Assembly (NCBI GenBank): GCA_946800325.1
Contig: OX326960.1
Coordinates: forward strand, 39,377,842-39,441,841
From: Luzula sylvatica
Lineage: Eukaryota; Streptophyta; Magnoliopsida; Poales; Juncaceae
DNA length: 64,000 bases
Reading direction: 5' to 3'
Each line of letters starts with the position of its first letter. Position 1 is the stretch's first letter. The position numbers and the translations under genes are program-made. Of this stretch, positions 7,545 to 21,359 are shown in pieces. Below the pieces are notes generated by a model. That model had not been told where the DNA came from, ran no database searches, and was given only the letters and a program-made list of their open reading frames with translations.

Positions 7545-9300
7545 TGTAAATCGAGCACAATACTTAGTTTTTGTGTTTTCCTAAAAAACTCTGTAATTGG
7601 TGTTTGTTTGGAGAAATAAACATAAAACCAAGTATTTATCTCGTTTTAGACATCAATTTTAAAATTTTTAGAAATATCAGATAATTGATTTTTTTGAAAG
7701 TGTCAAACTTTTTGTCATTTTTTTTGGATTTTTTTAAAAAAATTAGAAATTTGCACGTGCTAAGTCTACAATTACGGTGTTTTTGAGAAAAAAACATGAA
7801 ATTGAGTATTTTTCTTGTTTTAGACATCAACTTCGAGAGGTTTAGAAAATTATAATAAGTTATTTTTTTGAAGGTGTTAGTCTTCACTTTTTGAATTTTT
7901 TGAATTTTATAGAAATTTGCATGTGTTAGTCTTCAATTACGGTGTTTTTAGAGGAAAAGATGAAAACTGAGTATTTTTCTCTTTCTTGACGTCAATTTTG
8001 ATATTTTAAGAAAAATGTGATATTTGATTTTTTGGAAGGTGTTAAACTTTTTTGCTTTTTTTGGGAATTTTTGAAAATTTATAAATTGCGCGTGCTAGTC
8101 CTAAATTACGGGTTTGGTTTTGAGAAATAAACATAAAACGTGAGTATTTTACTCTTTTTAGACATCAATTTCAACATTTTTTGAAATGTATGATAATTGA
8201 ATTTTTTTGAAAGTGTTAGACTTCACTTTTGACATTTTTTTAGAAATTTGCACGTGTTAAGTTTTCAATGACTGTGTATTTTTTAGAACAACATGAAATT
8301 AAGTATTTTTCTAGTTTTAGACATCAACTTCAAGAGTTTTTAAAAAATTATGATGTGTTTTATTTGAAATTTTCGAAATATTAGAAATTTGCATGTGTTA
8401 GTCTTCAAATACGGTGTTTTTTGAGAAAAAAAACATGAAATTGAGGATTTTTCTCGTTTTAGACTTTAATTTCGAGAGTTTTTAGAAAAATGTGATAAGT
8501 AATTTTTTTGAAGGGAGACTTCACCTTTAGCATTTTCATTTTGTTTTTGAAAAATATAGAAATTTGCATGTGTTAGTCTTCAATTGCGATATGTTTTTGA
8601 GGAAAACAAGAAAACTGATTATTTTTCTCTTTCTTGACGAAATTTTTTATATTTTCATAAAATTACGATATTTGATTATTTAGAAGGTGTTAGACTTCAC
8701 TTTTTGCATTTTTTCATTTTTTTTGAAAAACATATTTTTACACACGTTAGTCTTAAATTATGGTTTTAGTTTTGTGAAATAAACATACAAGTTGAGTATT
8801 TTTCTCGTTTTAGACATCAATTTTGATATTTTTAGAAATATATGATAACTGATATTTTTGAAGGTGTTGGACTTCCCTTTTAGCATTTTTATTAATTTGT
8901 CAAAAATTAGAAATTTACATGTATTAATCTTCTGTTACGGTGTTTTTTGAGAAAAAACTTGAAATTGAGTATTTTTCTAGTTTTAGACATCAATTTCAAG
9001 AGTTTTTAGAAAAACATGATCAGTGATTTTTTTGAAGGTTTTAGATTTCACTTTTAGTATATTCAATATTTTTATTAAAATATAGAAACTTGCATGTGTT
9101 AGTCTTCAATTGCGATGTTTTTTGAGGAAAACTTGAAAAATTAGTATTTTTCTCTTTCTTGGGATCAATTTTTAAAAGAAATATATTAATTGATTTTTTT
9201 GAAGGTGTGAGACTTCTGTTTTTGCATTTTTAAGAACTTTTAGAAAAAAGTGAAATTTGTGTATGTTAGTCTTCAATTACGGAGTATTTTGAGTACGGCA
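7545..9300 (+). repeat. Diverged left edge of the ~175-bp satellite array
   Basis: Degenerate monomers recur about every 150-190 bp, recognised by GACATCAATTT-type words (near 7,650, 7,825, 8,160, 8,311, 8,815, 8,975), by TTAGTCTTCAATTACGG variants, and by GAAGGTGTTAGACTTC. Many indels and substitutions separate the copies and no two are close to identical. Loss of homogeneity at an array edge is the usual pattern for satellites that are no longer being homogenised. The edge is only ~20 bp from the hAT MITE. Confidence 0.85.
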
Positions 9301-12300
9301 TGAAAACTGAGTACTTGGGTTCTGTTACACTACAATTTGAACATTTAAAAAAAAAATATCTTAATTGAATTTTTTTAAGGTGTTAGATTTCTGTTTTTGC
9401 AATTTTAATATTTTTTTGAAAAAATTAAAATTTGAGTGTGTTAGTCTTCAATTACGGAGTATTTTGAGTACGACATGAAAAATGAGTATTTTGCTTGTGA
9501 TACACTTCAATTTGACATTTGCTAAAAAATATCTTAATTGAATTTTTTGAAAGTGTTAGACTTCAGTTTTTGCATTTTTAAGAAATTTTTGAAAAAAATT
9601 AAAATTTGTATGTGTTAATCTTCATTTACGGAGTATTTTGAGTACGACATGAAAATAGAGTATTTTGCTTGTGTTACACTTCAATTTTTACGTTTTAAAA
9701 AAAATAAAATAATTGAATTTTTTGAAGGTGTTAGACTTCTGTTTTTGCATTTTTAAGAAAGTTTTGGGAAAATTGAAATTTGTGTGTGTTACTCTTCAAT
9801 TACGGAGTATTTTGAGTACGACATTAACATTTAGTGTTTTGCTTGTGTTGCACTTAAATTTTAACATATTTTTAAAAAATATCTTAATTCAATTTTTGGA
9901 AGGTTAGTTAGTCTTCAGTTTTTGCATTTTTAAGAAATTTTAGTTAAAATTACAATTTGTGTGTGTTAGTCTTCAATTACGGAGTATTTTGAGTACGACA
10001 TGAAAATAGAATATTTGCTTGTGTTACACTTCAATTTTATCATTTAAAAAAAAATATCATAATTGAATTTTTTGAAGGTGTTAGACTTCCGTCTTTGTAT
10101 TTTTAAGAATTTTTTGAAAAAAAATCAAATTTGTGTGTGTTAGTCTTCAATTACGGAGTATTTTGAGTACGACATGAAAATTGAATATTTAGCTTGTGTT
10201 ACACTTCAATTTGAACATTTTTAAAAAAATATCATAATTGAATGTTTTGACGGTGCTAGACTTCAGTTTTTGCATTTTTAAGAATTTTTTGAAAAAAATG
10301 AAATTGGTGTGTATTAGTCTTCAATTACGGAGTATTTTGACTACGGCATGAAAATTGAGTACTTTCCTTTTGTTAAACTTCAATTTTAACATTTTTAAAA
10401 AATATATTATTTGAAATATTTGAAGGCGTTAGACTTGTGTTTTTTGCATTTTTTAATAGTTTTTTTAAAAATTGAAATTTGTGTGTGTTAGTCTTCAATT
10501 ACGGAGTATTTTGAGTACGGCATGAAAATTAAGTATTTTATTCGTGTTACACTTCAATTTGAACATTTTCTAAAAAAATATCTTAATTGAATTTTTTGAA
10601 GGTGTTACACATCAGTTTTTTCATATTTAAGAAATTTTTTGAAAAATTAAAATTTGTGTTTGTTCGTCTTCAATTACGGAGTATTTTGAGTACGACAAGA
10701 AAATTGAGTATTTTGCTTGTGTTACACTTAAATTTGAACATTTAAAAAAAAAAATCTTAATTGAATTTTTTGAAGATGTTAGACTTCAGTTTTTGCATTT
10801 TGAAGAAAGTATTGAAAAAATTGAAATTTCTGTGTGTTACTCTTCAATTATGGGGTATTTTGAGTACGACATTTAAATTTAGTATTTTGCTTGTCTAACA
10901 ATTAAATTTTAACATATTTTTAAAAAATATCTTAATTCAATTTTTTGAAGGTGTTAGACTTCAGTTTTTGCATTTTTAAGAAACTTTTGAAAACATTGAA
11001 ATTTGTGTGTGTTAGTCTTCAATTATTGAGTTTTTTGAGTACGACATGAAAATTTAGTATTTTGCTTGTGTTACACTTCAATTTTAACATTTTAAAAAAA
11101 ATATCATAATTGAATTTTTTGAAGGTGTTAAACTTCAGTTTTTGTATTTTTAAGAAATTTTTGAAAAAATTAAAATTTGTGTGTTCGTCTTCAATTACAG
11201 AGTAATTTGAGTACGGAATAAAAATTGATTATTTTGCTTGTGTTACACATCAATTTCATGATATTTTTAAAAAATATTTGAATTCAATTTTTTGAACGTG
11301 TTAGACTTCAGTTTTTGCATTTTTAAGAAAGTTTTGAAAAAATTGAAATTTGTGTGTGTTAGTCTTCAATTATGGAGTATTTTGGTGTACGACTTGAAAA
11401 TTGTGTATTTTGCTTGTGTTACACTTTAATTTTATCATTTTAAAAAAAAAATCATAATTGAATTTTTTGAAGGTGTTAAGACTTCAGTTTTTGTATTTTT
11501 AAGAAATTTTTGAAAAAAAATCAAATTTGTGTGTTTTAGTCTTCAATTACGGAGTATTTTGAGTACGACATGAAAATTGAGTATTTGGCTTGTGTTACTC
11601 TCCAATTTGAACATTTTTAAAAAAGTATCTTAATTGAATTTTTTGAAGGTGTCCGACTTCAGTTTTTGCATTTTTAAGATTTGTTTTGAAAAAAATGAAA
11701 TTGGTGTTTATTAGTCTTCAATTACGGAGTATTTTGAGTGCGGCATGAAAATTTTGTACTTTGCTTCTGTTAAACTTCAATTTGAATATTTTTTATAAAA
11801 TATATTAGAATTGAAAATTTTGAAGGTGTTAGACTTCTGTTTTTGCATTTTTAATATTTTTTTAAAAATTGAAATTTGTGCGTGTTAGTCTTCAATCACG
11901 GAGTATTTTAAGTACGGCATGAAAATAAAGTATTTTGCTTGTGTTACACTTCAATTTGAACATTTTCTAAAAAAATATCTTAATTGAATTTTTTGAAGTT
12001 GTTACACATCAGTTTTTGCATTTTTAAGAATTTTTTTGTAAATATTGAAATTTGTGTGTGTACGTCTTCAATTATGGAGTAATTTGAGTACGGAATAAAA
12101 ATTGATTATATTACTTCTGTTACACTTCAATTTTAACATATTTTTAAATAATATCTTAATTCAATTTTTTGAAGGTGTTAGACTTGAATTTTTGCATTTT
12201 TAGGAAAATTTTGAAAAATTTGAAATTTGTGTGTGTTAGTCTTCAAATATGGAGTTTTTTTGTGTATGACATGAAAATTGCGTATTTTGCTTGTGTTACA

Positions 12301-14496
12301 CTTCAATTTTATCATTTAAAAAAAAGTATCATAATTGAATTTTTTAAAGGCGTTAGACTTCAGTTTTTTATTTTTCAGAAATTTTTGAAAAAATCAAATT
12401 TGTGTGTGTTATTTTTCAATTACGGAGTATTTTGAGTACGACATCAAAATTGAGTATTTTGCTAGCGTCACACTTCAGTTTGAATATTTTTTAAAAAAAT
12501 ACCTCAATTGACTTTTTTGAAGGTGTCAGACTTCAGTTTTTGCATTTTTAAGAAGTTTTTGAAAAAATTGAAATTGGTGTGTGTTAGTCTTCGATTACGG
12601 AATATTTTGAGTACGGCATGAAAATTGAGTACTTTGCTTATGTTAAACTTCAATTTTAGCATTTTTAAAAAATATATTAATTGAATTTTTTGAAGGTGTT
12701 AGACTTCTGTTTTTGCATTTTTAATATTTGTTTAAAAAATTGAAATTTGTGCGTGTTAGTCTTCAATTACGGAGTATTTTGAGTACGACATGAAAATTTA
12801 GTATTTTGCTTGTGTTACACGTCGATTTTTACGTTTTTAAAAAAATAATATAATTGAATTTTTGGAATGTGTTAGACTTCTGTTTTTGCATTTTTAAGAA
12901 AGTTTTGAAAAAATTGAAATTTGTGTGTGTTAGTCTTCAATTATGGAGTATTTTGAGTACGACATGAACATTTAGTATTTTGCTCGTGTTACACATAAAT
13001 ATTTACGTGTTAAAAAAAAATAATATAATTGAATTTTTTGAAGGTGTTATTAGACTCCAGTTTTTGTATTTTGAAGAAATTTTTGAAAAATTGAAATTTG
13101 TGTGTGTTAGTCTTCAATTACGGAGTATTTTGAGTACAACATGAAAATTGAGTATTTTGCTTGTGTACACTTCAATTTGAACATTTTTAAAAAATATCTT
13201 AATTGAATTTTTTGAAGGTGTTAGACTTCAGTTTTTGCATTTTTAAGATTTTTTTGAAAAAAATGAAATTGGCGTGTATTAGTCTTGAATTACGGAGTAT
13301 TTTGAGTACGGCATGAAAATTGAGTACTTTTCTTCAGTTAAACTTCAATTTTAACATTTCTAAAAAAATATCTTAATTGAATTTTTTGAAGGAGTTACAC
13401 ATCAGTTTTTGCATTTTTAAGAAATGTTTTGTAAAATTTGAAATGTGTGTGTGTTCGTCTTCAATTACGGAGTAATTTGAGTACGGAATAAAAATTTATC
13501 AATTGCTTGTGTTACACTTCAATTTTAACATATTTTTAAAAAATATCTTTATTCAATTTTTTGAAGGTGACTTCAATTTTTGCAGTTTTAAGAAACTTTT
13601 GAAAAAATTTGTGTGTGTTAGTCTTCAATTATGGAGTTTTTAGTGTACGGCACGAAAGTTGAGTATTTTACTGGTGTTACACTTTAATTTTATCATTTTT
13701 TAAAAAAATATCATAATTGAATTTTTTGAAGGTGTTAGACTACAGATGTTATATTTTTATGAAATTTTTGAAAAAAATCATATTTGTGTGTGTTAGTCTT
13801 CAATTACGGTGTATTTTGAGTACGACATGAAAATTGAGTATTTTGCTTGTGTTACACTTCAATTTGAACATTTGCTAAAAAAATAACTTAATTGAATTAT
13901 TTGAAAGTGTTAGACTTCAATTTTTGCATTTTTAAGAATTTTTTGAAAAAAATGAAATTTGTGTGTATTAGTTTTCAATTACGGAGTATTTTGAGTACGG
14001 CATGAAAATTGAGTACTTCGCTTCTGTTACACTTCAATTTTATCATGTTTAAAAAGCTGTCTTAATTGAATTTTTTGAAGGTGTTAGACTTCAGTTTTTG
14101 GATTTTTAATAATTTTTGAAAAAATTGAAATTTGTGTGTGTGAGTCTTAAATTAAGGAGTATTTTGAGTATGTCAAGAAAAATCAGTATTTTGCTTGTGT
14201 TACACTTCAATTTGAACATTTTTTAAAAAATATCTTAATTCAATTTTTTGAAGGTGTTAGATTCCAGTTTTTGCATTTTTAAGAAATTTTTGAAAAAATT
14301 GAAATTTGTGTGTGTGAGTCTTCAATTATGGAGTATTTTGAGTTCGACATGAATATTGTATATTTTGTTTGTGTTACACTTCAATTTGAACATTTTAAAA
14401 AAAATATCTTAAATGAATATTTTGAAGGTGTTGTGAAACTTCAGTTTTTCCATTTCTAAGAATTTTTTGAAAAAATTGAAATTTGTGTGTGTTAGT

Positions 14497-14540
14497 CTTC
14501 CATTACAGAGTATTTTGAGTACGGCATGAAAACAGAGTAT
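14497..14540 (+). repeat. Truncated satellite monomer (~44 bp)
   Basis: A monomer beginning AGTCTTCCATTACAGAG stops after GAGTAT and the next AGTCTTCAATTACGG starts at once at 14,541, so about 130 bp of a unit is missing. This is a local deletion or recombination scar. Confidence 0.75.
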
Positions 14541-17500
14541 AGTCTTCAATTACGGAGTATTTTGAGTACGGCTTGAAAATTGAGTATTTTGCTTCTGTTA
14601 CACATCAATTTGAACATTTTTGAAAAATATATCTTAATTGATTTTTTTGAAGGTGTTAGACTTCTGTTTTTGCATTTTTAAGAAACTTTTGAAAAAATTG
14701 AAATTTGTGTGTGTTAGTCTTCAATTATGGAGTTTTTTTTTGTACGACATGAAAATTGAGTATTTTTCTTGTGTTACACTTCAATTTTATCATTTTTTCA
14801 AAAAATATCATAATTGAATTTTTTGAAGTTGTTAGACTTCAGTTTTTGCAGTTTTAAGAATGTTTTGAAAAAAATGAAATTGGTGTGTATTAGTTTGAAT
14901 TACGGAGTATTTTGAGTACATCATGAAAATTGAGTATATTGCTTCTGTTAAACTTCAATTTTAACATTTTAAAAAAATATATTAATTGAATTTTTTGAAG
15001 GTGTTAGACTTCTGTTTTTGCATTTTTAATATTTTTTAAAAAAAATTCAAATTTGTGCGTGTTAGTGTTCAATTGCGGAGTATTTTGAGTACGGCATGAA
15101 AATTGAGTATTTTTCTTGTGTTACACTTCAATTTGAACATTTTCTAAAAAATTTCTTAATTCAATTTTTGAAGGTGTTACACATCAGTTTTTGCATTTTT
15201 AAGAAATGTTTTGTAAAAATTGAAATTTATGTGTATTCGTCTTCAATTACGGAGTAATTTGTGTACGGAATAAAAATTGATAATATTTTACACTTCAATT
15301 TTAACATATTTTTAAAAAATATCTTAATTCAATTTTTTGAAGGTGTTAAACTTCTGTTTTTGTATTTTTAAGAAACATTTGAAAAAAATGAAATTTGTGT
15401 GTGTTAGTCTTCCATTATGAAGTTTTTTGTGTACGACATGAAAATTGAGTATTTTCCTTGTGCTACACTTCATTTTTATTATTTAAAAAAAATTATCATA
15501 ATTGAATTTTTTGAAGGTGTTAGACTTCAGTTTTTGTATTTTTACGAAATTTTTGAAAAATTGAAATTTGTGATTGTTAGTCTTCAATTACGGAGTATAA
15601 ATCGAGTATTTTTCTTGTGTTACACTTCAGTTTGAACATTTATAAAAAATATATCTTAATGGTATTTTTTGAAGGTGTTAGACTTCAGTTTTTGCATTTT
15701 TATGAAGTTTTTGAAAAAATTAAAATTTGTTTGTGTTTGTCTTCGATTTCGGAGTATTTTGAGTATGACATGCAAATTGAGTAATTTGCTTTTGTTACAC
15801 TTCAATTTTAACACTTATTAAGAAAATATCTTAATTCAATATTTTGAAGGTGTTACACTTCTTTTTTGCATTTTTAATATTCATTTGAAAAAATTGAAAT
15901 TTGTGTGTGTCAGTCTTCAATTACGGAGTATTTTGAGTATGACATGAAAATTGAGTTTTTTTGTTGTGTTACACTTCAATTTTAAATTTTTTAAAAAAAA
16001 TATCATAATTGAATTTTTTGAAGGTGTTAGACTTCTGTTTTTGCATTTTTAAGAAAGTTTTGAAAAAATTGAAATTTGTGTGTGTTAGTCTTCAATTACG
16101 GAGTATTTTGAGCACTACATGAAAATTGAGTATTTTGCTTGTGTTACACTTCAATTTGAACATTTAAAAAAAAATGTCTCAATTGAATTTTTTTGAAGGT
16201 GTTAGACTTCAGTTTTTGCATTTTTTAGAAATTTTTGAAAAAAATTCAAATTTGTGTCTGTTAGTCTTCAATTGCGGATTATTTTGATTACGACTTGAAA
16301 ATTGAGTATTTCCTTGTGTTACACTTCAATTTGAACGTTTTTAAAAGAAATATCTTAATTGAATTTTTTGAAGGTGTGAGACTTCTGTTTTGCATTTTTA
16401 AGAATTTTTTGAAAAAAGTGATATTTGTGTGTATTAGTCTTCAATTACGGAGTATTTTGAGTACGGCATGAAAACTGAGTAATTTGGTTATTTTACACTT
16501 CAATTTGACCATTTAAAAAATATATATATTAATTGAATTTTTTGAAGGGGTTAGATTTCTTTTTTTGCATTTTTAATATTTTTTAGCAAAAATTGAAATT
16601 TGTGTGTGTTAGTCTTAAATTATTGTGTTTTTTTGTACGACATGAAAATTTAGTATTTGGCTTGTGTTACACTTCAATTTTTACGTTTTAAAAAAAAATA
16701 TCATAATTGAATTTGTTTAAGGTGTTAGACATCAATTTTTGTATTTTTACGAAATTTTTGAAAAATAGAAATTTGTGTGTGTTAGTCTTCTATTACGGAG
16801 TATTTTGAGTACGACATGAAAATTGAGTACTTTGCTTGTGTTACACTTCAATTTTAACATTTATAAAAAAAATATCTTAATTGAATATTTTGAAGGTGTT
16901 AGACTTCTGTTTTTGAATTTTTAAGATGTTTTTGAAAAATTTGAAATTTGTGTGTGTTTGTCTTCAATTACGGAGTATTTTGAGTATCACATGAAAATAG
17001 AGTATTTTGCTTTTGTAACACTTCAATTTTAACATTTATAAAAAAAACATCTTAATTGAATATTTTGAAGTAGTTAGACTTCTGTTTTTGCATTTTTTAT
17101 ATTTTTTTGAAAAAATTGAAATTTGTGTGTGCCAGTCTTCAATTACGGAGTATTTTGAGTACAACATGAATATCTAGTATTTTGGTTGTGTTAAACTTAA
17201 ATTTCAATTTTTTAAAAAAAAATATCATAATTGAATTTTTTTGAGGTGTTAGACTTCTGTTTTTGCATTTTTAAGAAAGTTTTGAAAAAATTGAAATTTG
17301 TATGTGTTAGTCTTCAATTACGGAGTATTTTGAGCACGACATGAAAATTGAGTATTTTGATTGTGTTACACTTCAATTTGAACATTTAAAAAAAAAAATC
17401 TTAATTGAATTTTTTGAAGGTGTTAGACTTCAGTTTTTGCATTTTTATGAAATTTTTGAAAAAATTGCAATTTGTGTGTGTTAGTCTTAAATTACGGAGT

Positions 17501-19316
17501 ACTTTGAGTACGACTTGAAAATTGAGTATTTTCTTGTGTTACACTTCAATTTGAACATTTTTAAAAGAAATATCTGAATTGAACTTTTTGAAGGTGTGAG
17601 GCTTCTCTTTTTGCATTTCTAAGAATTTTTTGAAAAAAGTGAAATTTGTGAGTGTTAGTCTTCAATTACAGAGTATTTTGAGAACGGCATGAAAACTAAG
17701 TACTTTGGTTCTGTTACACATCAATTTGAACATTTAAAAAAAAAATATATTAATTGAATTTTTTGAAGGTGTTAGACTTCCGTTTTTGCATTTTTAATAT
17801 TTCTTTGAAAAAATTGAATTTTGTGTGTTCTAGTCTTCAATTACGGGGCATTTTGAGTATGGCATTAAAATTGAGTATTTTGCTTGTGTTACACTCCAAT
17901 TTTATCACATTTTTAAAAAATATCTTAATTCAATTTTTTGAAGGTGTTAGACTTCAGTTTTTGCATTTTTAAGAAACTTTTGAAAAAATTGAAATTGGTG
18001 TGTGTTAGTCTTCAATTATGGAGTTTTTTGTGTACGACATGAAAATTTAGCATATTTCTTGTGTTCAACTTCAATTTTAACATTTTTTAAAAATATCATA
18101 ATTGAATTTTTTGAAGGTGTTAGACTTCAGTTTTTGCATCGTTAGGAAACTTTCGAAACAATTGCAATTTGTGTGTGTTTGTCTTCAATTACTGAGTAAT
18201 TTGAGTACGGCATGAAAATTGAGTACATTGCTTCTCTTACACTTAAATTTTAACATTTTTAAAAAATCTATCTTAATTGAATTTTATGAAGGTTAACTAC
18301 ACTTTTGTTTTTGCATTTTTAATAATTTTTGAAAAAAATAAAATTTGTGTGTGTTAGTCTTCAATTAGGGAGTTTTTAGTGTACGACATGAAAATTGAGT
18401 GTTTTGCTTGTGTCACACTTGAATTTTAACATTTTAAAAAAAATATCATAATGAATTTTTTGAAGGTGTTAGACTTCAGTTTTTGCATTTTTAAGAATGT
18501 TTTTGAAAAATTTGAAATTTGTGTGTGTTTGTCTTCAATTACGGAGTATTTTGAGTATCACATGAAAATTGAGTATTTTTCTGGTGTTACACTTCAATTT
18601 GAACATTTTAAAAAATGTATATTCATTCAATATATTGAAGGTGTTTGACTTCAGTTTTTGTATTTTTAAGAATTTTTTGAATAAAATGAAAATGGTGTGT
18701 ATTAGTCTTCAATTACAGAGTATTTTGAGTACGGCATGAAAATTGAGCACTTTGCTTCTATTAAACTTCAATATTAACATGTTTTATAAATATCTTAATT
18801 GAATTTTTTGAAGGTGTTAAACTTTTGTTTTTACATTTTTAATTATTTTTGAAAAAATTGAAATTTGTGTGTGTTAGTCTTCAATTATGAAGTTTTTTGT
18901 GTACGAAAAGATAATTGAGTATTTCGCTTGTGTGACACTTCAATTTTAATATTTAAAAAAAAAATCATAATGAATTTTTTGAAGGTGTTAGACTTCTGTT
19001 TTGGCATTTTTAAGAAAATTTTGAAAAAATTGAAATTTGTGTATGTTAGTCTTCAATTACAGAGTATTTTGAGTACGACATTAAAATAGAGTATTTTGCT
19101 TGTGTTACACTTGAATTTGAAAATTTCTAAAAAATATCTTATTTGAATTTTTTGAAGGTGTTAGACTTCAATTTTTGCATTTTTAAGAATTTTTTGAATA
19201 AATGAAATTTGTGTGTATTAGTCTTCAATTACGGAGTATTTTGAGTACTGCATGAAAATTGATTATTTTGCTTGTGTTACACTTCAATTTTAACATTTTA
19301 TGAAAAATATCTTAAT

Positions 19317-19324
19317 TCAATTTT
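19317..19324. other. Orientation switch point of the satellite array
   Basis: The last forward monomer is cut within its second third at CTTAATTCAATTTT. The sequence continues as GATGTCAAACTGAAAATACT, the reverse-complement form of the monomer near its first third. TCAATTTT belongs to both sides (forward CTTAATTCAATTTT, reverse ACTCAATTTTCATG), an 8-bp microhomology at the join. All monomers to the left read on + and all to the right on -. Confidence 0.93.
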
Positions 19325-20629
19325 GATGTCAAACTGAAAATACTCCGTAATTGAAGACTAACACACACAAATTTCAATTTTTTCAAAAATTTCTTAAAAT
19401 GATCAAAAATTGAAGTTTCACACCTTCCAAAAATTCAATGAAGATATTTTTTAAAAGAATGTTAAAATTGAAGTATAACACAAGAAAAAAACTCAATTTT
19501 CAAGTCAGACTCAAAATACTCCGTAATTGAAGACTAACACACACAAATTTCATTTTTTTCAAAAATTTCTTAAAAAACCAAAAAATGAAGTCTAACACCT
19601 TCAAAAAATTCAATGAAGATATTTTTTAAAAGAATGTTTAAATTGAAGTGTAACACAAGAAAAAAACCCAATTTTCATGTCATACTCAAAATACTCCGTA
19701 ATTGAAGACTAACACGCACAACTTTCAATTTTTTCAAAAATATTTTAAAAATTCAAAAAACTGAAGTCTAACACCTTCAAAAAATCCCATGAAGATATTT
19801 TTTCAAAAAATGTAAAAATTGAAGTGTAACATTAGCAAAATACTCAATTTTCATGTCATACTCAAAATACTCCGTAATTGAAGACTAACACTCACAAATT
19901 TAAATTTTTTCTAAAATTTCTTAAAAATGCAAAAAAATGAAGTCTAACACCTTCCAAAAATTCATTGAAGATATATTTTTAAAAAATGTAAAAATTGTAG
20001 TGTAACATAAGCAAAATGCTCAATTTTCATGTCATACGGAAAATACACCGTAATTGAAGACTAACACACACAAATTTCAATTTCATCAAAAATTTCTTAA
20101 AAATGCAATAAATGAAGTCTGACACCTTCAAAAAACTGAATGAAGATATTTTTTAAAAGAATGTTAAAATTGAAGTGTAACGCAAGAAAAAAACTCAATT
20201 TTCATGTCATACTCAAAATACTCCGTAATTGAAGACTAACACACACAAATTTCAATTTTTTCAAAAATTTCTTGAAAATGCAAAAAACTGAAGTCTAACA
20301 TCTTCAAAAAATTCAATGAATATATATTTTTTAAAAATGTAAAAATTGAAGTGTGATATAAGCAAAATACTCAATTTTCAAGCCATACTCAAAATACTTC
20401 GTAATTGAAGACTAACACACATAAATTTCAATTTTTTCCAATATTTCTTAAAAATGCATGAAGTCCAACACCTTCAAATAATTCAAGGAAGATATTTTAT
20501 ATAAGTATGTTAAAATTGATATGTAACACAAGTAAAAACTCAATTTTCATGTCATACTCAAAATACTCCGTAGTTGAAGACTAACACCCACAAATTTAAA
20601 AATTTTCAAAAATTTCTTAAGAATGCTAA

Positions 20630-20980
20630 AAATGAAGTCTAACAACTTCAAAATATTCAATGAAGCTATTTTTTTAAAAAATGTAAAAATTGAAGTTTAA
20701 CATAAGCAAAATACTCAATTTTCATGTCATACTCAAAATACTCCGTAATTGAAGACTAACACATGAAAATTTCAATTTTATTCAAAAATTTCTTAAAAAT
20801 GCAATAAATGATGTCTAACACCTGCATATAATTCCATGAAGAAATTGTATAAAATTATGTTAAAATTGAAGTGTAACACAAGAAAAAACTCAATTTTCAT
20901 GTCATACTCAAAATACTCCGTAATTGAAGACTAACACACACAAATTTAAATTGTTTCAAAAATTTCTTAAAAATGCAAAA
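20630..20980 (-). repeat. Two-monomer block duplicated at 22,730-23,080
   Basis: Rare variants AACAACTTCAAAATATTC, ATGATGTCTAACACCTGCAT and AAATTATG occur at the same relative positions in both blocks, exactly 2,100 bp apart (12 monomers). Very few differences, for example TTTAA against TCTAA. Confidence 0.85.
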
Positions 20981-21359
20981 ACCGGAAGTCTAACACCTTC
21001 CAAAAATTCAATGAAGATATTTTTTAAAAGAATGTTAAAATTGAAGTGTAACACAAGAAAAAAAACTCAATTTTCATATCATACTCAAAATACTCCGTAA
21101 TTGAAGACTAACACACACAAATTTCAATTTTTTCATAAATTTCTTAAAAATGCAAAAACCGGAAGTCTAACACCTTCCAAAAATTCAATGAAGATATTTT
21201 TTAAAAGAATGTTAAAATTGAAGTGTAACACAAGAAAAAAACTCATTTTTCATGTCATACTCAAAATACTCGGTAATTGAAGACTAACACACACAAATTT
21301 CAATTTTTTCAAAAATTTCGTAAAAACGCAAAAAATGAAGTCTAACACCTTCAAAAAAT

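Larger units (their letters stand above)
9300..19324 (+). repeat. ~175-bp satellite array, forward orientation (~57 monomers)
   Basis: Head-to-tail monomers carry TTAGTCTTCAATTACGGAGT, then GTGTTACACTTCAATTT and GAAGGTGTTAGACTTCAG. Example starts of the first motif are at 9,963 and 10,137 (174 bp). Variation between neighbours is moderate. A marker variant containing GTACGGAATA occurs at 11,211, 12,088, 13,481 and 15,263, spaced by whole numbers of monomers (5, 8, 10), which suggests an old, decayed higher-order structure. No protein-coding function; open frames here are repeat by-products. Confidence 0.95.

Noticed and set aside
19200..19500. A transposon or unique insert at the orientation switch
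   Set aside because: No non-satellite bases lie between the two orientations; the join is direct, through 8 bp shared by both sides.
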